Source: an uncultured Legionella sp.
GTDB taxonomy: Bacteria; Pseudomonadota; Gammaproteobacteria; Legionellales; Legionellaceae
DNA length: 39,911 nt
Assembly: GCF_937871865.1 (NCBI RefSeq)
Contig: NZ_CALMPD010000271.1
Location: 1-39,911, forward strand
Direction of reading: 5' to 3'
How positions within the stretch are numbered: position 1 is the stretch's first letter; each line of letters begins with the position of its first letter. The notes beneath the pieces are model-generated. The model did no database searches, was not told the DNA's origin, and saw only the letters and a program-made list of their open reading frames with translations. Shown in pieces: positions 36,828 to 39,911 of this stretch. The translations under genes and the position numbers were made by a program.

Positions 36828-38333
36828 ATGCATCATTTGCTCAATTTATTAATTTGGTTGCCTATTTTAGGCGGAGTTTTTGTCCTCTTTTCGGGGGATG
36901 ACAGAAATCCTAATGTTCCACGCTATTTATCACTATTTACGGTGATCCTGTGCTTGGTGTTCTGTATCCCTTTAGTGAGCGGTTTTGATTTAAATACCTT
37001 CAGTATGCAATATATTGAAGAAATACCATGGATGCCTGCTCTTGGAATAAACTACAGTGTTGGCATCGATGGCTTGTCTCTTCTCCTCATCGTATTGAGC
37101 ATCTTTACAAATTTAATCGTGATCCTCGCAACTTGGGACAGTATAACTAACCGAGTTGCACAGTACCTGTCTGCATTTCTGATAATGCAGGGGCTGCTGG
37201 TAGGGGTCTTCTCTGCGATGGATGCGATTCTATTTTATATCTTCTGGGAAGCCACTTTAATACCAATGTATCTTATTATTGGCATCTGGGGATCTGAAAA
37301 TCGCGTTTATGCAGCGATAAAGTTTTTCTTATATACCTTTCTCGGCTCAGTTTTGATGTTGGCAAGCTTTTTGTACATGGGGTATATTGCCGGTTCATTC
37401 AAGATTGAAACTTTTTATGCAATCAAGTTAACAATGACTGCGCAAACATTGATTTTCATTGCGTTCTTTCTTGGTTTTGCGATTAAAATACCAATGTTTC
37501 CTGTTCATACCTGGTTACCCGATGCGCATACAGAAGCACCTGCTGGTGGATCCGTCATTTTAGCTGCCATACTTTTAAAACTTGGTGCATATGGTTTTAT
37601 CCGTTTCTCATTACCGATAGTACCTGATGCATGCAGCAAATATGCAATGCTCATGGTTGCATTGTCACTGATTGCGGTTGTTTACATTGGCTTGATAGCG
37701 ATAATTCAAAAAGATATGAAGCGCTTGATTGCCTATTCTTCAATATCTCATATGGGATTTGTAACTCTTGGCTGCTTTGCAATATTTGCAATTAGCAATA
37801 CTGCAGGTTTAAGCAGTGCAGGATTGGTCTTGGAAGGAGCGATAGTTGTGATGATTTCGCATGCCTTTGTTTCAAGTGCAATGTTTGCAGGGGTTGGTTT
37901 CATCTATGATCGTATGCACACAAGAAAGCTGGCCGATTTTGGTGGAATAGTCAATAGCATGCCAATGTTCGCTTCATTTTTTATGTTGTTTGCTATGGCA
38001 AATGCTGGATTACCTGGCACCTCAGGATTTGTTGGTGAGTTCATGGTGATATTAGGAAGTATTAAAGCTGGTTTTTGGGTCGCATTCTGGGCTGCCTCTA
38101 CACTAATTATTGGTGCTGTATACACCTTATGGATGTATAAGCGCGTAATTTTTGGACCAGTAGCTAATGATAAAGTTGCTGCTTTAAAAGACATATCCGG
38201 TTTTGAATTAAGCTCGTATGTGTTGCTTGCGTTGATGGTGATTGCTATGGGTGTTTATCCAAAGCCCATGTTGGAATACGTACATCAAACCGTTAGTCAT
38301 ACATTGGCATTAGCTGATAAATCTAAATTGTAA
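36828..38333 (+). CDS. nuoM: NADH-quinone oxidoreductase subunit M
   Basis: The middle antiporter-like proton-pumping subunit of the membrane arm, 501 residues with about 14 transmembrane segments. The conserved intramembrane glutamate is E141 in [14 protein letters not shown], and the proton path segment [19 protein letters not shown] with its Lys is intact. The ATG follows AAGGTGAAGGT. A 167-base gap with the palindrome above separates it from nuoL, unusual within this otherwise tight operon. Confidence 0.96.
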   Translation: MHHLLNLLIWLPILGGVFVLFSGDDRNPNVPRYLSLFTVILCLVFCIPLVSGFDLNTFSMQYIEEIPWMPALGINYSVGIDGLSLLLIVLSIFTNLIVILATWDSITNRVAQYLSAFLIMQGLLVGVFSAMDAILFYIFWEATLIPMYLIIGIWGSENRVYAAIKFFLYTFLGSVLMLASFLYMGYIAGSFKIETFYAIKLTMTAQTLIFIAFFLGFAIKIPMFPVHTWLPDAHTEAPAGGSVILAAILLKLGAYGFIRFSLPIVPDACSKYAMLMVALSLIAVVYIGLIAIIQKDMKRLIAYSSISHMGFVTLGCFAIFAISNTAGLSSAGLVLEGAIVVMISHAFVSSAMFAGVGFIYDRMHTRKLADFGGIVNSMPMFASFFMLFAMANAGLPGTSGFVGEFMVILGSIKAGFWVAFWAASTLIIGAVYTLWMYKRVIFGPVANDKVAALKDISGFELSSYVLLALMVIAMGVYPKPMLEYVHQTVSHTLALADKSKL

Positions 38334-38352
38334 CATTGCAAGGTTAAACAAT

Positions 38353-39795
38353 ATGATAGCATTACTTGAAAATATACATGTAGCACTCCCTGAGATGATT
38401 ATCTTAATCACTGCATGCCTTGCATTGCTTGCTGATTTATTTCTTCGCCATCGTTTTAAAGATGTTGCGTTTTATACCACAATTACAGGTTTGGTTTTGG
38501 CCACTGTTGTCAGTTACTTGTATATTGGTGGATTTAAAATATTAATTCTTAATAACTTATTCATCAGTGACGATATGGGGCACCTGATGAAATTCTTTAT
38601 CTATATTTCTGTATTACTTAGTTTCATTTACTCTCGTAGCTATATTGATGAAAGAAAAATACCAGCCGGGGACTATTACATTTTAGGCCTATTTTCTACT
38701 GTAGGCATGATGATACTCGTATCTGCTCACTCGTTAATCACTATATATCTAGGACTAGAATTAATGTCATTGCCTTTATATGCGATGACGGCTATCAGAC
38801 GCACTGATAGTGACTCTTCAGAAGCTGCTATGAAATATTTTGTTATGGGTGCTATTGCATCCGGTATGCTTCTTTATGGTATATCGCTGGTTTATGGAGC
38901 GACAGGTAAGTTGGATTTGTTAGACGTGGCAAATGCTGTAGCAGCAAACTGGCAACAACAAAATACTATGATGGCATTTGCTCTTGTCTTCATTCTCGCT
39001 GGTGTTGGCTTCAAATTAGCTGCAGTTCCTTTTCACATGTGGGCTCCGGATGTGTATCAGGGGGCACCAACCAGCGTGACTTTATTTATCAGTACAGCTC
39101 CGAAAATAGCGGCGTTAGGTATGGGATTCCGCTTGTTAACCATTGGTTTAATTGATGTGACGGTACAATGGCAGCAGATAATCCTGGTGATGGCTCTCTT
39201 ATCTGCAGGTTTGGGTAATTTATTTGCCGTAATTCAAACCAGCATAAAACGGCTGTTTGCATATTCTGCTATTTCACATATTGGTTATGCTTTGTTTGGT
39301 GTTTTGGCAGCGAATGCCGCAGGATATTCTGCAGCATTGTATTATATCCTGGTTTATTCTTTAATGTCTGCTGCTGCTTTTGGGCTCATTGTATTGATGT
39401 CTAGACAGGGAATGGAAGTTGATAGTATTGAGGATCTAAAAGGGTTAAATAAGAGAAATCCATGGTTAGCGTTCATGATGTTGATTGTGATGTTCTCTAT
39501 GGCTGGAGTGCCACCCACTGTTGGGTTCTTTACTAAGATGTTGGTATTAAAAGCTTTGGTAGATGTGCACTTGACCTGGGTTGCAATATTAGGTTTATTG
39601 TTTACTGTAATTGGAGCGTACTATTATTTACGCATTGTTAAGATTATGTATTTTGATCAGCCTGTACATACTGATAAAATTATTATTAGCAAGACAAATA
39701 ATGTTATTTATTCCATAAATTGCTTATCATTGCTGTATCTGGGTATTTTTCCAAGTGCTCTGATTGCGGCTTGTATTAATGCGTTTGTTAATTAA
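38353..39795 (+). CDS. nuoN: NADH-quinone oxidoreductase subunit N
   Basis: The third antiporter-like subunit, next to NuoK in the membrane arm. The 480 residues have about 14 hydrophobic segments, the conserved [14 protein letters not shown] with its glutamate, and [20 protein letters not shown] on the proton path. It is the last gene of the nuo operon. I saw no clear terminator in the 64 bases before the next tRNA. Confidence 0.96.
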   Translation: MIALLENIHVALPEMIILITACLALLADLFLRHRFKDVAFYTTITGLVLATVVSYLYIGGFKILILNNLFISDDMGHLMKFFIYISVLLSFIYSRSYIDERKIPAGDYYILGLFSTVGMMILVSAHSLITIYLGLELMSLPLYAMTAIRRTDSDSSEAAMKYFVMGAIASGMLLYGISLVYGATGKLDLLDVANAVAANWQQQNTMMAFALVFILAGVGFKLAAVPFHMWAPDVYQGAPTSVTLFISTAPKIAALGMGFRLLTIGLIDVTVQWQQIILVMALLSAGLGNLFAVIQTSIKRLFAYSAISHIGYALFGVLAANAAGYSAALYYILVYSLMSAAAFGLIVLMSRQGMEVDSIEDLKGLNKRNPWLAFMMLIVMFSMAGVPPTVGFFTKMLVLKALVDVHLTWVAILGLLFTVIGAYYYLRIVKIMYFDQPVHTDKIIISKTNNVIYSINCLSLLYLGIFPSALIAACINAFVN

Positions 39796-39818
39796 TTTGA
39801 ATTCTTTAACAAAAATGC

Positions 39819-39847
39819 TTGCTAAGAAGGGCAAGTGCCAGTATACT
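39819..39847 (+). promoter_or_regulatory. Promoter of the initiator tRNA
   Basis: TTGCTA (39819-39824) and TATACT (39842-39847) are spaced by exactly 17 bases, with transcription expected near 39854, six bases before the mature tRNA. It is the most consensus-like promoter in the window, fitting a stable RNA gene. Confidence 0.7.
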
Positions 39848-39859
39848 TTCCACAGTTGA

Positions 39860-39911
<52 letters not shown>

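Overview
The window is a 39.9 kb piece of an AT-rich gammaproteobacterial chromosome that I read as a Legionella species. The supporting evidence is an frgA-type siderophore synthetase gene, a long coiled-coil protein between glmM and tpiA (where Legionella carries the Dot/Icm effector gene lepA), several effector-like orphan genes, and the order yhbY / rlmE-ftsH-folP-glmM / tpiA-secG-tRNA-Leu-nuoA..N-tRNA-fMet. It is probably not L. pneumophila itself: from memory, LepA there is about 100 residues longer than the 1047 residues seen here. All species and locus comparisons are from memory.

Layout. (1) 1-9400 is the accessory half. It holds the 3' end of pepN, a predicted clan-CE (Ulp1/SENP/YopJ-like) cysteine protease or acyltransferase with a C-terminal glycine-rich membrane hairpin, aroE, a patatin-like phospholipase, a POT peptide transporter, an orphan protein with two membrane hairpins, and an orphan soluble protein with a GNAT-like outline. 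(2) 9585-15048 holds hda and pgsA (4-base overlap), the Fur-box-controlled siderophore synthetase frgA, and an OafA-type acyltransferase with an SGNH domain. (3) 15041-24805 is the conserved housekeeping cluster: yhbY diverging from rlmE, then ftsH-folP-glmM, the inserted antisense lepA-like gene, and tpiA-secG. (4) 24947-39795 holds tRNA-Leu(GAG) followed by a complete fourteen-gene nuoA-N operon for respiratory complex I. (5) The window ends inside an initiator tRNA gene with a near-consensus promoter.

How the genes work together. The nuo genes encode one membrane machine, with all iron-sulfur cysteines I looked for present. The yhbY-to-secG block serves ribosome assembly, membrane proteolysis, folate and cell-wall precursor synthesis, glycolysis and secretion. 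The host-interaction layer is the set of orphan or effector-like genes placed singly between these blocks, usually antisense and often ending tail-to-tail with a housekeeping gene with interleaved stop codons. The most interesting candidate is the clan-CE protein at 1331-2845. Next are the two convergent, 3'-overlapping orphans at 7411-9394 and an almost perfect 29-bp palindrome in the only large gap of the nuo operon. I found no complete insertion sequence, CRISPR array, phage gene or integration site.
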